NCBI RefSeq assembly: GCF_001949145.1
Contig: NW_019091381.1
Span: 348,531 to 412,530 of the forward strand
Length of the DNA stretch: 64,000 nucleotides
Origin: Acanthaster planci
Lineage: Eukaryota; Echinodermata; Asteroidea; Valvatida; Acanthasteridae
Direction of reading: 5' to 3'
The notes under the pieces were generated by a model. That model saw only the letters and a list, made by a program, of their open reading frames with translations, did not search any database and was not told the origin of the DNA. Shown here one piece after another: positions 29,801 to 40,352 of the stretch; position 1 is the first letter of the stretch; every line of letters begins with the position of its first letter. The translations under genes and the position numbers were made by a program.

Positions 29801-32800
29801 TTGTCATAATGTATGCTTCTCTATCTAAGCTAACTAGGAAACATGTTAAAGAACTCCATGGTAATATAGTGTAAAATACATCATTCTTCCTTTTGTTGAA
29901 ATGTCGCTTTACTGGTAGTCTAAAAAGAAACCTCAGATATTTTGGTTGAATTAACCCTTTTACATACTCAGAGTTGTGTATGTCCTGGGCATGATTTTTT
30001 TTAAGTATTTCAATTCAGTTTGTCTGAAAAGAGATGCTGTAAACATTGGAATGTATATAGTTTGTCCTTGCTAGGGTGGTGATTGGCTCTTTGCTACAAG
30101 AAATTCATTTTAACATTTACAGTAACCATATATAGCAGTCAGTCTCTGATTGAAATATTGAGTTATTTTCCCATTTTTTTTCCTCCGTGTACTACCCTTA
30201 TAATTTTCCATTTGACATCTGCAAACCTTTCATAACAAATTTTAATGTAAATATTCAAATCCTGCCCTATGCCAATTGAACGTACACTGTGCACCATTAA
30301 CCATACTCCACTGTCAATCAACCATTATCTTGTGCTTTCATATTGAGTTATGACACCCCATAAAAGACCATCATTGAGAGCTGTTGACAGGATTTTCCCC
30401 TCACCACCAGAGTCATCCAAGTATCATGAGTATGCATACGTTCGCTGTCCCTTCTACGACTGGTGCACAGGGAATAACAAGTTTGTCTCTCTGCATGTGT
30501 TTTAGTTAATATCTTCACCGCTGGTGATGCATAGCGGAAAGACCTAATCCAACCTCATTCCATTTGCTCTTATTGCTGAGCCTCCAGAATTCTCAATGGG
30601 GTCCCCCCCTAGCTGGTCCTCAATAAGAAATTCCTCATTACTTCCTGATGTTCAAATTGGTTTCCTTAGCCTCATCTCCCACAGTATCATGGACGCCTGG
30701 GCGGTTTTTCTGATATCGCCGCAGCTCCACAGGGAGAAATTTTGCTGGGAAGTATATTTACGATTTCTCTTGTTCACCTAATCAATCTGACAAGGGGTCC
30801 ATAAGGGAATCTGTGGGATTTTAAATCAAAACATGAGCTTGGAGCTGCGGCATGTGCTGGGAATACTGCTGTGGCCTACCCAGTCAGGACTCACTCGTAG
30901 TTTATTGCCAGCACACTTGGCCGCCCTCGCCTTCATCGCCTCAGCATTTAGGTGGCCATCCGTGATATTTGCCATCCACTCCGATGTTTTGCTAAGAATC
31001 TGATCGAGACAGAGTCCATGGAGCCCTGCTAATAAACCATTCAGTATGTGACTTTGGCTTGTGATTGCTTGCTGTGTGGACAAGACTGTCAAAGTAATGA
31101 AAGCTAGGGGGATACCTAGGTGACCACCTGTCCTCAAATTAAACAGCGTGTTTAATAAGCTGATGACATCAAGAACAGTGCAAGTCCAATTTTATATCAA
31201 CTCCTCTGATTGTCTCCTGACCCATTTGATTCACTGATCTCAAAAGTCATCCCCCCCTCACAAAGAGATCTTTGATATTCTCCGCTTGTTTAACATTCTG
31301 TTTGTTTCTTCTTTCATCAGGCTGCCACTGTCTCTAAAGGCTAAAATTGACTTGTCTCTTCCTACCCTGTGTGTGAGTGACTGTGAATGTTCACATTTTA
31401 CACTTCCGTGTTTAAATCTCTCATTGCATGTTTTTCATTTGCACCAGTTGTATATTGTCATTTTGTGACTGTTGATCGATGAAATTTTATCCAGGTGTAA
31501 AGACAGGATCTAGCATATTTGCTTTACTTCAACCTTTGAGATATACCAATGTTGAAACGTCTATTGTCTGAAACTTTTGTTATCATCCACGTTTTCTGTA
31601 TGACCACAGTTTTCCTTGAATTTTGCATCATTTGACCTGTGCTTGTATTATTCAGCTTGGTCTGTTCTGCAGAATATCTTTAACATTAATTGGAGGTTAT
31701 ATTGGAAGGTTCTTTGAGGTTTTGTTCATGTATTAGAGGGCTACTTGGTAGCTTGTACAGGTGTCCTCATTCAGTTGTTTGCCCGTTATTTCAGGGAGAA
31801 ATTAGGGTTGTGTGAGTGGGACCTTCTTCTTTCTCTTTTTGTATTGTTCCAATCCATCTGTTGTTCATGTCTGATGAGAAATACAAATTCATGTAAAGGC
31901 CAGTGACTTCCACCTTGTGCAGGTATCTGAGAGTCCATTGGCTGCCTTGCAGTCAGTAGTCTGTTTGCACTTTACACATTCCATGGTGTGATGTTAGCAT
32001 CAATATTTCATATATAATTCCTACCTGCTGCTGATTGTATCCAGGTTTGTTATTAGGAAGGTCTCATTGCCAAGCATGTTGTTCGCAGGTTGGAACTACA
32101 CAACTTCAATTTGATCATCATTGAAACTAGACCAGAGATAAGCATAAATAACTATTAGGCTTACCAGGGACATTAAGTGTTCCTCAATTTCAACTATTCC
32201 GTCACTTCATATAATGACACACATCACAAATTCAGACAGATTTCTAAAACCAAACAAAATGAAGTTATGACGTACATGTACATGTTGGTAATAGAGTGAA
32301 TGCATCAAATTAACTGATAAATTTAATAAATGCTTGATTAGTCTGTGGTTTTGGAAGAACATTGCAGATGTAGGTAGAATAATATTAAACTAACAAATTT
32401 ATAACTATCCAGAGAAAGTCATTGTTACCAAAATAAAATATATGGAACATCCATAATATCAAACAATGTTTGCTACTCCCACACATCCTATTCAGTTGGT
32501 GTTTTTTTTTACTTTCTCTAGGAACTCCTCAATCTAATAAAAAAAACCACTGTCAGGCATGTTCTTCAACCCAATAAATCATTGTGTTTTACAAATGAGA
32601 GAAATCCCCCTCCGATATTGAACATTTCCCCTCCAATTGAATGCTTTTTGTTCTGGATTAAGCACTACCGACGTCATTATAAATTGTGACTGAAATAAAA
32701 GAACAAGATATCTCTCCTTCCTGCTCCAGTGGGTCCACATTGTTATCAGCAGTTTTGGGGGGCCATAGTTCCTTCCGATGTCATTAATCAAATGCATTGT

Positions 32801-35800
32801 TCTCTTGTCTTCTGATTGGGTTTTGCTTTAATAGATGTGTGGATAGATTGCACTTGTCAACATAATTACAAGGAGGTTTTCATGACCAATTGTTGAACTC
32901 AATGGTCATTATTTATGAATGAGTAAAAGTACATTTGGTGAATGTCCTGTCAGGTTTTCTCTTCTTACTCCTTGTCAGTGAATGCTATGAGGATTAAGTT
33001 ATCAAAAAAAACACTGCTTTGCCCCTTCAAAAGAAAAAATCAATCAATTTCTTGTTGCAGCTCCAATATTCTTTGTTCATAATTTTTTCATTTGTTTGTG
33101 TAACAATGATTCGGCCAAATTGATATATGTCTGTAAGAATATGAAGTTAAGAGATGTGCAAAGCAAATTAATCACATTCTTGAAGTGGTTTAGCTAAAAA
33201 CAATAACATTTCTAAAGATTCCAATTTGTTTTGTGTGTATTGGCATGGAGTAGCCATGTGTAGTAATTAAATAAAGTACCATGTCATATTTCAAAAACTC
33301 ACTAAAATACAAGATATATCCCTGTCTGACCTGAGTCAAATGTAAAATATGTTAGTATTTTGCCTCAAGTGTTTGCCTGACCCTGCCATGAAGCACAGCT
33401 AAATGGAGATGATCTGGTAACAGGTTACATTACACAATACATGTCAACCCATTTTACCCCTATTTCTCCCTTCCTCATTCATGTACCCCCCTTCCCTACT
33501 CCACAGTACCACCTCTGACATTAAGCACAATCATCCCTCTGATTACTCCATTCAGCCCCCAGGCTATCTTCACAGCAATCACCAATCCTCCTCCCTGATT
33601 CCACTATTCCTCATCAACCTGTTCCTACCTCCATTCAGACCAATGCAGCCAATTTGGCTTCCATCCATTCCTGTCTGACTGAACCTGTCATTTTACGAGT
33701 GGACAAGATCATTACGCTGATTGGGTTTTGGTAAAATACTAGTTTTACACTTGGATTATGAGCCTATTGATCATCGCACAGATGAGGAGGAGCAGAGTGG
33801 GTTTAGTCTGTTCCTGCTGCAGATTTTTTGTTGACACTTTATTGGTAGTTATTCCTGTTATTATTCTTTCATTCTGACACAGAATTCGCTGCATTCAACA
33901 TGCTTACCATCTGTCTTTCTAGTAATGGTTGATGGGCTGGGGGGGTAGTAGCCACCGCTTGAGGAAAACAAAATCCTTGACAAAGAAAATAATGAAATTG
34001 GCAGTGTCACTTCTAACTTTTGTCCTGGCAGTATGAATGAGCGGCCTAATATGCATTTGTTGATGCTAACTGTGCTTGACTGGCACCTAGGCTCATTTAA
34101 CACCTGTATGGTCATTCAATATGTTCAATTCAGTAGACCCACCCTGCAGTCTGATGCATTGAACAACCTGTTTTATCAGTGTGGCAATGTTCAAATAAAA
34201 CAGGAGTGAATTTAGCTTGTTATCAGATATTTTACAAAATGATGGATGATGGTTGTTACTCAGTTTGAAAGAGGCATCTAATGAAGTACTAAATTAACTT
34301 GATGCCTGAAATGACAGGTTTCATTTGTGTCCTCTGTTCAATAATTTGTTCATGCACCTGCTGACAAGAATTGAAGCAGGCTTAAACGGTACATTTTCTC
34401 CTGCCCATATACCTGTCCCCTAGCACTTGCCCACCTATTCTTAGTGATAGCCTCTTCTCCTGTATTCAGATACCACTTCTGGGATCTATGTTATAAGTTC
34501 CACCCAAACTGAGGATGTGACCTAGATTCACCACCAATCTGCTCTTAGTCCTTCCTCATTATATCCCCACCCACAGACAGTAGCAGCTCATCTTCCAGGG
34601 GCAGATCCAGGAATTTTTCCGGGGGAGGGGGTGTTCAGGATGGAGTTTTTTTTTAATGTCTCTTTTTTTGCGGACAAGCATAAATGAAAATGAACCATTA
34701 CATGACATATATTGTTCACAATGATATTGATGCACTTACTTAGTTATGTCCTATTATTTTCCCCATTTTGTACCCTTTTGGGAGGCAGGGTTTCAGAGTG
34801 GGGGGGCGGATCCGCACCTGTCTTCATATGTTGTAATACCTCTGACTTCAATTAGCATTTACTAATCCCACCCAAATTAAAGGCATGGTCCAGTCTTCCA
34901 TATCTTTTCCATGTCACTTTTACCTTCCTTCATTTGGCTCAGTATACAGTCTACTGTCTCACTAAATCTTGCAAGGCATGGTCCAGTCTTCCATATTCAA
35001 ACACTCCAGTGTTGTAGTCGAGTACTTTTGGAGTACCAAGTTCTGTGCCAAACATTGAACTAGTTAGGAGGGAACAAAGCTGAATTACATGGGCATTTGA
35101 AGGTACATGTACATGCACAAGGGTAAGATTACAAAGTAGACTAATGGCTTCAGATTATTACTAAAGGAATAAATATGCGCTTGGCTGGTCTTAAATGCAC
35201 ATTTAAGACGAGCTCAGGAGAATGGTTGCAACTAATGCCCGAGCCACTGGTGAGGGCATTATCGGCATTCAGTGTAACGAACGTCTAACTAACATTCAAG
35301 ACCAGCCAAGCACATATTTATTCCCATTCATAAATATCTTTTTAGTCAGAGAATCAAAAAAGTGAATATATGATGGATTTCCAGCGATTTTGCCCAGGAA
35401 TTTACTTTCATTTTCCCAAACTCCCCCTATCCATTTTATGGAAAATGCCTTGTTCAAATTGACCAATTGGCATACTCGTGGTGAGTCGCTTGCACAACGG
35501 CTGTTGACCAATCAGAATCGATTAAGCTGTCTTGTATTCAGGTGCCAGCACTTGATTAACGCAGCGGGCATTATCACTTCTCAGCGGGCATTATCAAATG
35601 TTATTTCACTGTCAATTTGCACGTTGTTGAAAAGGGAGACTGTCTGAGGTATTCATGAATGTTTAACAGAAATTAAGTTTTTAGGATAAAAGTAATTGAA
35701 AAGTACTTTTCTTCTTAAACTTAAATATTTAAACTGGGAGTGCCTGAAGTCTTAAATTTACATGTAGTTTGTAATCTTACCTGTGCTTTTACCATCAAAT

Positions 35801-38800
35801 TCCTATGTACTCCAGCTTTATTCCTTCTTACTCAGTTCAATATTTGGCAGAGAACCTTGGTGCTCAAAAAGTATTCCACTATAACACTGCTAACACTCCC
35901 CGCTTCCTTATCAGTTTGCCTTCCTTTAGCCTCGCCCAAGTTCAAGATGATTCAGATGCTTCCCAAGTCACTGCCTTTCATCACTTTCTGATCCATTTTC
36001 ATGTCTAATAATGGCTTCTCATCTGCTGTCTTGTAACACTTCAAGTCTGTGCATCATGAAATCATCACCTGGGGCTTCAGTGTGTCTTCACAGCTTTTTG
36101 AATGAATGACTGTATGTGCGAACTACACTGTGCTGGTGAGATTCAAGTCTCACATCTTTGGGTGGGGTTCAAGTTTAGGAAGGCACTAGTTGTAAAGGAT
36201 TGTTTTTACAAAATTGCTTCTTTTCACCAATTATCTATCCAAAAAAATCAGCATTGTTAGGAATTTGTTAGATTTCTTCACAGGTGTTGGAAGCAGGGGG
36301 CATGACCCCCACTTTTTGTAGGAGCCATAATGGGATGGGGCTTAATAGATCAACCTATTAATGGCCGATGCTTGATGGTCTCACAACTGCCCCCTCCCCT
36401 TTGAAAATCAAAAATTCTGTTGCCGTTGGATCACTTAGGTGTTTACTGTTTGTACCCAAAAAATGTGCTGAATTTATTTCCTTTTTACGTGTAATGTATA
36501 TACATACATATACATAGAAAATTTAAAGTAAGGGTTTTCCCATTAATTTATATATTTCATAACGAAATACGGAAGAGACTTATTGATGTTTTGAATCTGT
36601 GCAGATAATTTTTCCTTTCTACTTTTATAACCTCTGGCCATAATTTGTCATGGAAACTGTTCAGGTGGCTTGTGAGTGTCATTCCTTAATTGAAGACGTT
36701 TCCTGTCAAGGAACCCTGATAGGCAATGCTAGTCAGTGTCTTCATAGTTAATAGTTTTTCAGCTTATACACACCCCATTTCTCAATCGAACCAATCACCA
36801 AATTTGTTGCTGAGATGTGATCGTCACTCCTTCCAATCTGAAACGGAGCAGCAACGGATACCAAGACACTTAATATAGCCGCTGCCACATCCCCCGTGCC
36901 CTGTGTGCAAATTTATTCCCCAACACCCATCCGATAAAAATGACCCCAACATGCGACAGTAAAACTAGCTGAATTCGAAACAACACCCTGCCATGGTGCC
37001 ATGATATCGATACATGTTAAAACAAATTTACCCTGAGCAGTAGATTGTTGGACGACTCATCTCTGGCAACTGTTAAAGCATGGATTGTTCGGATCCACCC
37101 ACCGGCGTTATAAACCGTGCTAGGCAAACTCTTTGGTGCAGCCCCCTAGTTGTGAAAACTAGCCCCCAAGGTTGTCCCAGGAGAGAACGATGATTGATTG
37201 TGGAGCCACTTTCACAAAAGGAACCGACACTGCAGATGTGCCGTCAAACTCAGTATAATAACTTGGGTGTCAGGTTGAGTTGAGTGGAGAATGCTAACAA
37301 TCATGGAGATGTACTTGGCATTTAGGAAGCCTTTTCATTTCAACTCCAGCATTTCAAATTTAGTTATTATTCTGTTTAATAAGTACATGTATTATCCAAC
37401 AGGAGGTTTTGTGAATCAAAGAACTTCATCTGTGACCTTCATTTCAATTTCAAGAAACATTTGTTAGTTTCTCAAGTATTGCATTCAAAATGCAACCAAA
37501 TTCCATTATTTATGAAAAAAATGAATCATTATTGTAGTACACATACTTTAGCAGTTTTCTGTACTTCCATTTGCACTCACCAAATCAAGACTTGTATCCA
37601 AAACTGCCCAACTGCAGCCTTGGAATATCACCTGATACTTTTCCTCCTCTCATGAGAGTACATTGTAAAGTCTACCGAGATATGTGACTTTCTACACTGT
37701 TGTCCCATCATCCCTTATTGGGAATATTTACTATATTTGTATTCTCACTTTACTCTTGTGTAAAGCTTTCAACAACTGTTGTCAGTGTAGACATTGGTCT
37801 TTGAATTTTGTAGTGTTTCCATTTTGCCCAAAATGCCATTTGAAACGGATGATCCCTGAATTGATGTAAAGTTACTGTATCATAGTGCATGCCAACCCAG
37901 TCTTGAATGTTATGGCTTGATTGCTCCAAACCATCCTGTTATGAAGGATTCAACAACAGTTGTGAATGCTTGCGTGTAGAGTCTTCATCCCTGTATCCTC
38001 TTGGGATCGTCTTCTCTTACCATCTGCCTCCCATCCTTCCTCCTCTCTGTCTCCCCCCCCTGCCTCCTCATCAGTATGCCGATGGGATGCAATCCTCATT
38101 GCTGATTCCTTCAGCATCCCTGTCCATGCTGTGATCATCTGTGAGACTTGGCTAGGGAGCTACTGGTCAGGTGGACTAGATAGGAGAGGCTGTGATAGGA
38201 ATACTGATGGTACTGAGAGTTAGCACAGGGCAAGCGATGTTTACACCTCCGATAAGATTCCAATGAAGTGAAGATTTGTGCTTTGAGCCTTCAGGCTTAA
38301 TCTTAAAGAGATCATCACTGATGATTTGTTGATGATAATTACATCAGGTTAGCTAGGACTCGCTTCGCACACTCATATCATGTAATTGACATTTGGTCTG
38401 GTTTCCCAAAAACATGTGGTGTGTTTGTTTCTGGATTGTCAGCTTTGCCTCAGCTTGCTACCTTGTACAAAGATTAGAAAGCATTTGCCAATGCATGATA
38501 CAGCCTTATGGGCAATTGGCTGGAATCTAAGTGTGTCTGTCACAATTTTTACATCCCTGCAAAAAGTCGAAAAGCATAATCAGAGGCTCAACCTCAGTTA
38601 TTCATCCCTCAACAAATCATCCCTCAACAAAATGGCTTAACCCTATCATTTATATTCTTTCAGCCAGGCTAGGACAATTTCTTGACATGTTTTTTTAGTA
38701 TCCCTGATGCTGTTCACAATCGCAAATAAAATTTCCTTCACTTGTGCTTTACACCAAGAAGTCACAAAGACAAAACATAGAAAAAAATTGGAAATGTGGA

Positions 38801-39963
38801 CTAACAAAAAATATTTACAGAATTCTGAATTATTCTTAAATGTTGATTTTGGGGACATTTTGTAGATTTGACAATTGAAATTAGATTATTAAACAGTTGG
38901 TCCAGATACTAGAGCTTGGCCTCATTTCAAGTTTTGGTTTTACTTTTCAGGGCCCCAGATTAAAATTAGTCTTCTGTCCTACCTCTTTCCTTTTTTTTCC
39001 TGTCCCAATGTAGATTCATTCCAGCTAAGTGCTAATTCCTGATCGGATTAACGACTCCTCAATTACTGTCTAGGGTTCACCTTGCATGTCCACTGATGAC
39101 AATTAAATATTTGCAGAGAGGGAATTGAGTTATTACTAATTCATTGAGCATGTGGGAGCCCTGGCACTTTGGTGTCGTACATCACCGGATCCAGCCTCTT
39201 CCATTCCCTGCTTGCAGCCACTCCAAAACCATTTTTCAAACTCTCTGTCAGGATGGCTCAGTTGCCCAATTAACCAGGAGACCAGATGAACTCACAGTGT
39301 AGTTCCTTGAACTGTATTTTGTGCTCATAACCTGTCATGCCTTGGTAGGTCAAAAATCACTGACCTTTAGAAGAAATCGTGGGAAATGTTAGTCCCATCA
39401 GCTTATGGATATGGATGTGAGCAAGTGGTTGCTTTGAATCTCATTGGTTGGGAGTGGTTACTTTAAATCGCATTGGTTGGGATTGCTCAACTTAAGTGCT
39501 ATGATTGGCCCTAAGAATCTCTGCACTCCTTTAATCAAATATCACCACAGTGCCTATTATGATCAATAATGCATTCAAAGAGATGACTGGTTTGAAAACC
39601 TGAGTGGTTGCAATAGTGGATACAGCACTTAAAAAGTCAAAGGAGCATCATGATCTGCAACACTTTTGCAGTCTTTAGTTTTGATTGTAGAAGTTCAAAT
39701 CCTACAGATGTCATTTCAGGGTCATGATGGTCTCTTAGAGCAGGTAAGTATTGCAATCAGGAATGTTCATTTAATCATTCATTTTCATTTGGTTTTGTTC
39801 TTCTGTTTGTAGTCTCTCTAAGCGAAATGCATTTGTTGAAGACTCTATCACAAAAGATGACTGTCAGCGTTTTCTGGACTCACTCCTCTTCAAAATGGGC
39901 ACAAGTTTGGAGCAGCTAACCTTATGGGTGGGGGAAACATTCAGCCATGATGGTACCTCTTGA
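5775..39963 (+). CDS. RPAP2: RPAP2, RNA polymerase II-associated protein 2 (Rtr1 family CTD phosphatase)
   Basis: RPAP2/Rtr1 proteins remove Ser5 phosphate from the RNA polymerase II C-terminal domain and help polymerase assembly and import. In animals they also work with Integrator at snRNA genes. Eight exons join in frame: 5775-5845, 6354-6465, 6772-6936, 7229-7335, 7739-8741, 8955-9052, 9383-9532 and 39813-39963. All introns are GT...AG. The total is 1857 nt, 618 aa, close to the human protein (about 612 aa). The RTR1 zinc domain spans roughly residues 30-150, with CGYPLC (Cys83, Cys88) and CSQFC (Cys119, Cys123) as the metal ligands, and [17 protein letters not shown] between them is strongly family-like. 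Residues 152-486 are a long polar linker, mostly exon 5. The C-terminal helical region (about 490-618) matches the vertebrate tail, including the [13 protein letters not shown] stretch. The start follows a CpG promoter and is the first ATG in frame with exon 2. The oddity is the last intron, 30,280 bp, when all the others are 0.2-0.5 kb. Confidence 0.95.
6354..6465 (+). CDS. RPAP2: RPAP2 coding exon 2
   Basis: Begins after a CCCCCAG acceptor and encodes the helical region with [20 protein letters not shown] that precedes the RTR1 zinc site. It ends before GTAAGT in phase 0. Confidence 0.92.
6772..6936 (+). CDS. RPAP2: RPAP2 coding exon 3 (RTR1 domain, first Cys pair)
   Basis: Encodes residues 62-116 with [19 protein letters not shown]. 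Cys83 and Cys88 are the first two zinc ligands expected in the Rtr1 family. The acceptor is TTTTGACAG and the donor GTAAAA. Confidence 0.95.
7229..7335 (+). CDS. RPAP2: RPAP2 coding exon 4 (RTR1 domain, second Cys pair)
   Basis: Encodes [18 protein letters not shown]..., containing Cys119 and Cys123, the second half of the zinc site. The acceptor is TATCCACAG. The donor, GACAG/GTCTTT, is a weaker match than the others but is the only one that keeps the frame into exon 5. Confidence 0.92.
7739..8741 (+). CDS. RPAP2: RPAP2 coding exon 5 (large linker exon)
   Basis: One 1003-base exon encoding a Ser/Glu/Lys-rich, probably disordered linker, with basic [11 protein letters not shown] as a possible nuclear localisation signal. 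It is followed by a [13 protein letters not shown] segment that resembles the weakly conserved mid-protein motif of vertebrate RPAP2. It ends in QNEEKQ before GTAACA. Confidence 0.93.
8955..9052 (+). CDS. RPAP2: RPAP2 coding exon 6
   Basis: Encodes [20 protein letters not shown]..., the start of the conserved C-terminal region (compare the FPLID...RKRI block in vertebrates). The acceptor is GTCATTAG and the donor GTAAGG. Confidence 0.93.
9383..9532 (+). CDS. RPAP2: RPAP2 coding exon 7
   Basis: Encodes [19 protein letters not shown], a close match to the conserved C-terminal helix region of the family. The acceptor is ATATTTCAG and the donor GTGAGT, in phase 2. The next exon lies 30 kb away. 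Confidence 0.93.
10306..10580. repeat. Minisatellite, about 8 copies of a 33-bp unit
   Basis: A tandem array with unit GGATAGTTTTGGTGCACCAT plus GAAGTGACATATA. Copies begin near 10318, 10351, 10384, 10417, 10450, 10484, 10516 and 10549, and differ at a few positions. The period is a multiple of three, so several frames stay open on both strands and give 11-residue peptide repeats. These are by-products of the array and not genes. Confidence 0.9.
10924..11071. mobile_element. Foldback (MITE-like) element
   Basis: A near-perfect long palindrome. An arm starting CAATAGTGCGCCTCCAAGAG runs to the symmetrical centre ACCAAATGCGCATTTGGT (10986-11003), and its complement ends CTCTTGGAGGCGCCCTATTG. 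The arms are about 70 bp with a few mismatches and small indels. The element has higher CpG than its surroundings and carries no coding capacity. A target-site duplication is not clear. Confidence 0.7.
16926..17145 (-). CDS. Orphan exon-like open segment in RPAP2 intron 7, unknown product
   Basis: On the minus strand a 220-bp segment is bounded by an acceptor-like TTTCAACAG at its 5' side and a donor-like GTAAAA after CATAG. It is open throughout in one frame (73 residues). The peptide looks protein-like in composition: [20 protein letters not shown] is followed by [19 protein letters not shown] do not recognise the family and found no partner exon nearby. It could be an exon of a gene nested in the intron, an exon fragment from a duplication, or a chance open frame with fortunate flanks. 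Confidence 0.3.
28439..28741 (+). pseudogene. Decayed acidic ORF fragment with an EPYxxEPE motif
   Basis: A frame beginning [19 protein letters not shown] is interrupted by TGA at 28499-28501. It continues as an acidic Ser/Asp stretch to [16 protein letters not shown] and ends at TAA near 28741. An acidic leader followed by EPYxFEPE-type words recalls a family of zinc-site, transposon-linked proteins in marine invertebrates. That assignment is a guess from memory. It has higher CpG than the surrounding intron, so it is probably a later insertion. No start codon is visible in frame. Confidence 0.4.
28750..29043 (-). pseudogene. THAP-domain-like remnant, frame-broken
   Basis: Minus-strand frame from 29043 reads KWVPLCQ...[17 protein letters not shown] then AENF, with internal TGA codons. 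The W...F-x-x-(S/T)...C-x-x-HF spacing is that of the second half of a THAP zinc finger, found in P-element-type transposases and their domesticated relatives. Past the TGA (28873-28875) a shifted frame gives [20 protein letters not shown], like the basic stretch that often follows. The first Cys pair of THAP and the AVPTIF end were not found, so this is a partial, inactive copy. Confidence 0.35.
34597..34822. mobile_element. Dispersed MITE-like repeat, G-rich ends
   Basis: Begins GGGGCAGATCCAGGAATTTT followed by a G-rich run and ends GGGGGGGCGGATCCGCACC. The same core (GATCCAGGAATTTTTC with a G-rich flank) recurs on the other strand at about 41240-41285. This shows an interspersed family and not a unique sequence. 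There is no open frame of note. Confidence 0.55.
34880..34996. repeat. 24-bp direct repeat
   Basis: The word AAGGCATGGTCCAGTCTTCC plus ATAT occurs at 34880-34903 and again, identical, at 34973-34996. The copies are 93 bp apart inside RPAP2 intron 7. This may reflect a local duplication. Confidence 0.8.
35166..35324. mobile_element. MITE-like element with 27-bp terminal inverted repeats
   Basis: Left arm GGAATAAATATGCGCTTGGC (27 bp, 35166-35192) and its complement at 35298-35324 match at 26 of 27 positions, and weaker pairing continues inward. The interior carries TAATGCCC (35233-35240) and GGGCATTATC (35254-35263). The same GGGCATTATC word occurs twice more just downstream (35566-35575 and 35586-35595), so related elements may be nested here. 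It has more CpG than the rest of the intron. Confidence 0.6.
39425..39482. repeat. Two tandem 29-bp units carrying inverted CCAAT boxes
   Basis: GTGGTTGCTTTGAATCTCAT + TGGTTGGGA (39425-39453) is followed directly by a copy with a few changes (39454-39482). Each holds ATTGG, a reversed CCAAT word. It lies 330 bp before RPAP2 exon 8. Confidence 0.7.
39813..39963 (+). CDS. RPAP2: RPAP2 coding exon 8 (terminal)
   Basis: Completes the Ile codon split with exon 7 and encodes the last 50 residues, including [19 protein letters not shown], matching the family's FLDTLL...L..LTI end. It stops at TGA 39961-39963. Phase and homology both agree, which supports the very long intron in front of it. The acceptor is TTCTGTTTGTAG. 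Confidence 0.92.
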
Positions 39964-40193
39964 CGAGGTTTGTTTCCCTTTTACTCCATTTTGTTTTAGT
40001 CCTAAAGCCTCCCCCTACTTTCTCAGTACCTAACTTATTTCCCCTTTTTGTAACTTGAACATTCCCACAGAACAGGGGAAAAAGCTTTCTTTCCAGAGCA
40101 ATACATTTTTTCAGTAAAGTTTTAGATGCAGAATGAGACTGATGTCTTAAATGGAACCTGACCACGATGCACAATGAAATCAGAGAAAAATGA

Positions 40194-40252
40194 TTAACCC
40201 TAACAGTCCTCAATCCTCCAACAGGTGAAGGATTGAGGACTGTTAGGGTTAA
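40194..40252. repeat. Perfect 24-bp inverted repeat (hairpin) after the RPAP2 stop
   Basis: The arm TTAACCCTAACAGTCCTCAA + TCCT (40194-40217) and its exact complement (40229-40252) are separated by 11 bases. If the RPAP2 mRNA extends this far, its 3' UTR would contain an uninterrupted 24-bp stem. The arms begin and end with TTAACCCTAA/TTAGGGTTAA, a telomere-like word. Its origin as a foldback element is possible. Confidence 0.9.
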
Positions 40253-40352
40253 ACCAACTTACACTCTGATTTAGCCCACCACACAAACTAACTTAAGCCT
40301 CATAGAGGTCTTTACATATATTTATCACAAGCACAAAATTTGAGGCACACAA

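Larger units (their letters stand above)
9533..39812 (+). other. RPAP2 intron 7, 30.3 kb
   Basis: GT...AG intron more than 60 times longer than any other in the gene. It is AT-rich and strongly CpG-poor, with pyrimidine tracts, TACATGTA palindromes and scattered small repeats that are listed separately. The stretches 11.7-16.9, 17.2-28.2, 29.3-34.5 and 35.7-39.4 kb otherwise hold no gene, RNA gene or repeat array that I can support. Many short open segments there lack any coding signature. Confidence 0.85.
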
